A stretch of 64,000 bases of DNA from Actinoplanes flavus (GTDB taxonomy: Bacteria; Actinomycetota; Actinomycetes; Mycobacteriales; Micromonosporaceae). A program made the position numbers and the translations under genes. Positions 62,021 to 64,000 of this stretch are shown here, piece by piece (position 1 is the first letter of the stretch; the number at the start of each line of letters is the position of its first letter). The stretch lies in NCBI RefSeq assembly GCF_017592555.1, contig NZ_JAGFNS010000029.1, forward strand, positions 62,001 through 126,000. Direction: 5' to 3'. Below the pieces are notes generated by a model. The model had not been told where the DNA came from, did no database searches, and saw only the letters and a list, made by a program, of their open reading frames with translations.

Positions 62021-62989
62021 TCAGTCGAGCATGGCCCTCGCGTAGGCGGCCACGTCGACCGGGGCGCGGGACGGGCCGAGCAGGGCGTCGGCGAGCGGTT
62101 GCAGGTCGCCGACCGTGAGACCGGCGTCCCGCTGGCCCCGGTACGGGTCCTGGGGGCCGTCGCCGGGCATGGTCGTCGCCGGAACCCAGTGCCGCAGCAC
62201 CCGGTCGACCAGCGCCTGCGCCGAGGCGTCCGCGAAGTCCGCCGGGTCGGCGAAGGTGAACCCGTTGCCGCAGCGGCGCTGCTGCTCCAGGTGGCGGTCC
62301 TCCCAGAAGCGCAGCGTCCAGCCGGGCCAGCGGTCGGCGAACCGTTCGGTCAGCCCGTACACCGGCTCGGTCGACCACACCCCGGCGGTCCGGGCCGCCG
62401 GGTCGAGGTGCAGACCGCCGCGCGGCACCCGGGGCAGGGCGGTCACCCGGGGCAGTTCGAAGAGCTGGTCGAGCAGGGCCGGGCCGATCGACCACGGGGC
62501 CTCGGCGTTGTAGTCGAGGCCGTACGCCGTGGTGCCGACCGTGATCACCTGGTGCAGGACGAGTTCCTCCTCGGGACCGGGCTTGTGCCACGGGAACAGC
62601 GCGGTGCCGTCCCACGGCCGCCGCCCGAGCACCGCTCGGTCCAGCCCGAGCGCGTCGGTCACGTCGGCGATCCCGTTGTACGCCCACCGGACCGTCCAGC
62701 CCGGCCACGTGCGCCGGCAACCGTCCAGCAACGCGAGCCGCTGGTGGTAGTCGACGTCCAGGAAGAACAGCAGGTCCCGGGCGTCCAGATCGATCAGCGC
62801 GCCGGCCTCGCACTCGTCCTCGGCCTGCCACTGGGCCGGGTCCTCCCACGCGGACATGGCGCCGAAGACGGCCAGCGCCGGTTCCGGGCCCAGCGCCAGG
62901 TACGCGTCGAGGCTGTAACCGATGCTGTCGCTGCCGCAATGCGTCCACGCGCCGTCCATGCGGATCGCCACGTTCGCCCGTGATCCCAT
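62021..62989 (-). CDS. Conserved-looking hypothetical protein
   Basis: The 322-residue soluble protein begins MGSRANVAIRMDGAWTHCGS and contains IDLDARDLLFFLDVDYHQRL, WTVRWAYNGIADVTDALGL and LPRVTALPRVPRGGLHLDPA. There is no signal peptide, helix or known motif. The many Trp and Asp residues suggest a beta-rich ligand-binding fold. It converges on the acyltransferase with a 5-bp gap. Function unknown. Confidence 0.72.
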   Translation of the reverse strand: MGSRANVAIRMDGAWTHCGSDSIGYSLDAYLALGPEPALAVFGAMSAWEDPAQWQAEDECEAGALIDLDARDLLFFLDVDYHQRLALLDGCRRTWPGWTVRWAYNGIADVTDALGLDRAVLGRRPWDGTALFPWHKPGPEEELVLHQVITVGTTAYGLDYNAEAPWSIGPALLDQLFELPRVTALPRVPRGGLHLDPAARTAGVWSTEPVYGLTERFADRWPGWTLRFWEDRHLEQQRRCGNGFTFADPADFADASAQALVDRVLRHWVPATTMPGDGPQDPYRGQRDAGLTVGDLQPLADALLGPSRAPVDVAAYARAMLD

Positions 62990-63083
62990 GCGCGGATCAT
63001 ATTAATGATCATCGGGGTGCGTGTCGTGGGTGTCACCCGCGGTGGTGAGTCAGCCGTCAGAATTCATAATCCCCGCGGAGGAA

Positions 63084-63111
63084 GTGACGATTTTGCATCC
63101 CGTGTTAGCGT
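63084..63111 (+). promoter_or_regulatory. Candidate promoter of the SGNH hydrolase
   Basis: GTGACG (63084-63089) and TAGCGT (63106-63111) are 16 bp apart in an AT-richer patch, 44 bp before the GTG start. A short leader of about 38 bases with GGGGGGA next to the start would result. Confidence 0.4.
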
Positions 63112-63154
63112 GCGACTCCGGTCAGTGAGACCGGGATTCCGGCGGGGGGAATCG

Positions 63155-64000
63155 GTGGCGGATCGTCGTGGGTTCATCCGGGCCGGTGGCCTCTTCGCCA
63201 CCGGTGTCGCGGTCGCGGGCGTCGCGGCCGAACCGGTGCTGGCCTCCACACCCGATCCCCGGTTTCCGCTGCTCGGCTGGCACGCCGCCCTGGCGAACCG
63301 GCACTACGAACCCGCGGTGGTCGCGGTGATCGGCTCGTCCAGCTCCGAGGGCGTCGGTTCGTCGAGGTACGGGCGGGGCTATGTGCCGATGCTCGCCGCC
63401 AACCTGTGTGCCCGGTTTCCGGTCGCCGGTGCGGCCGGCGGGGATGTCTACACGGCCGCGTGGGGCCGGCCGTCCGGGCTGTGGCCGGTCGTCCTGTCCG
63501 ACGGCGTCACCACGTCGGCCACCGGCTGGGGGCTCAAGTCCGCCGGCCTGAAAGCCGCGGGGCAGACCGTGACCTTCCCGTTCACCGGAACGAGTGTCCG
63601 GGTGTGGCATTCGGTCTTCCCCGGCGGCGGCACGTTCACCGTGACGATCGACGGCGCCACCGTGGCGACCGTCGACACCCACGCCCCGGCGAGGGACCGT
63701 GCCGCCACCTGGATCTCACCCCGCCTCGAACCGAGCCGCCACACCATCGTGGTGACCTGCGTCACGCCCGAGGTGAACGTGCACGGCTTCGCCGTCCTCG
63801 ACGGTGACGAGAACCGGGGGATACACGTCTACAACGGTGGCCACGGTGGGCTGACCAGCGGCGACTTCGCGGAGAACGCCGCCGGGTGGGCGCCCCGGCT
63901 GCGACTCCTCCGGCCGCACCTGGTGATCCTCCAGCTGGGGGTCAACGACTGGCGGACCCGGGTGCCGGCCGCCACCATCGGACGGAACCTGAGGTCGATC
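63155..64000 (+). CDS. Tat-exported SGNH/GDSL hydrolase (partial, runs off right edge)
   Basis: 282 codons are visible. The N-terminal MADRRGFIRAGGLFATGVAV is a twin-arginine signal ending near VLASTP. Block I is VIGSSSSEGVGSS (catalytic Ser). Block III is LQLGVNDWRTR (G-x-N-D). Between them is an inserted jelly-roll-like carbohydrate-binding segment (FPFTGTSVRVWHSVFPGGGT). GTG 63155 is chosen because GGGGGGA ends five bases before it. Family members are esterases or lipases acting on sugars or lipids outside the cell. The C-terminus with the catalytic Asp/His is beyond the window. Confidence 0.88.
   Translation, partial: MADRRGFIRAGGLFATGVAVAGVAAEPVLASTPDPRFPLLGWHAALANRHYEPAVVAVIGSSSSEGVGSSRYGRGYVPMLAANLCARFPVAGAAGGDVYTAAWGRPSGLWPVVLSDGVTTSATGWGLKSAGLKAAGQTVTFPFTGTSVRVWHSVFPGGGTFTVTIDGATVATVDTHAPARDRAATWISPRLEPSRHTIVVTCVTPEVNVHGFAVLDGDENRGIHVYNGGHGGLTSGDFAENAAGWAPRLRLLRPHLVILQLGVNDWRTRVPAATIGRNLRSI

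Overview
The window reads as chromosome of a very high-GC actinobacterium, most likely a Micromonosporaceae member such as Actinoplanes or a close relative (inference). The reasons are strong GC bias at third codon positions, frequent GTG starts, ATGA/GTGA stop-start overlaps, and actinobacterial families such as the PF04672-type methyltransferase, TIGR03089, PF06475, GAF-ANTAR regulators and GlxA-type regulators. I saw no rRNA, tRNA, CRISPR array or phage block.

Layout. Positions 1-1808 hold the body of a LysM-tailed animal-type haem peroxidase that runs off the left edge. Positions 2004-7996 are a phenylacetate-catabolism locus: a divergent TetR/PaaR-like repressor, then paaN-paaA-paaB-paaC-paaD-paaE, encoding an aldehyde dehydrogenase and the five-part phenylacetyl-CoA 1,2-epoxidase. 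The divergent promoters look leaderless and the paaN promoter carries a palindrome exactly in its spacer. paaA is broken in this sequence by a run of 30 C. Positions 8039-17920 hold small housekeeping and hypothetical genes, two related orphan proteins, a membrane-anchored S1C protease and an internally deleted IS5-type element. Positions 18100-26758 carry a Ser/Thr kinase with a partner membrane protein, a PF04672 methyltransferase, the first of two paralogous membrane proteins, a DUF4262 protein, an MFS exporter behind a MerR-type operator, a DUF1992 protein and a beta-carbonic anhydrase.

Positions 26843-31345 hold an FMN reductase/luciferase-like monooxygenase pair, the second membrane paralogue in opposite orientation, a 37-residue membrane peptide and a TauE/SafE exporter. 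Positions 31723-37572 hold a DUF3307-like protein, a DNA-alkylation-repair-like protein, a lipoprotein with a strong terminator, a translationally coupled pair of small Cys/His proteins, a STAS-coiled coil-GAF-ANTAR regulator and a PF06475-like protein. Positions 37569-43533 hold a vanadium haloperoxidase-like enzyme, a Tat-exported BBE-type flavoenzyme, a 51-residue protein, a sterol-type glycosyltransferase with its TetR regulator, and an LD-carboxypeptidase. Positions 43586-44030 look like a small non-autonomous element bounded by inverted copies of a motif that recurs between genes across the window.

The right third (44034-64000) holds a SUKH-3 protein, several membrane proteins, an AraC-VOC-VOC-UvrA-like cassette, a large lipoprotein, a short-chain dehydrogenase pseudogene, a TetR-controlled pair of metallo-beta-lactamase-fold enzymes with a nested palindrome, a MarR-MFS efflux pair with its operator, a P-loop kinase, a GlxA/PfpI pair, an acyltransferase, and a Tat-exported SGNH hydrolase cut by the right edge.

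Several intergenic gaps are filled by unrelated minisatellite-like repeat families (units of 18, 30-31, about 45, 63 and 109 bp). They are the most unusual global feature, together with the C30 tract, the paralogous gene pairs and the clear palindromic operators.
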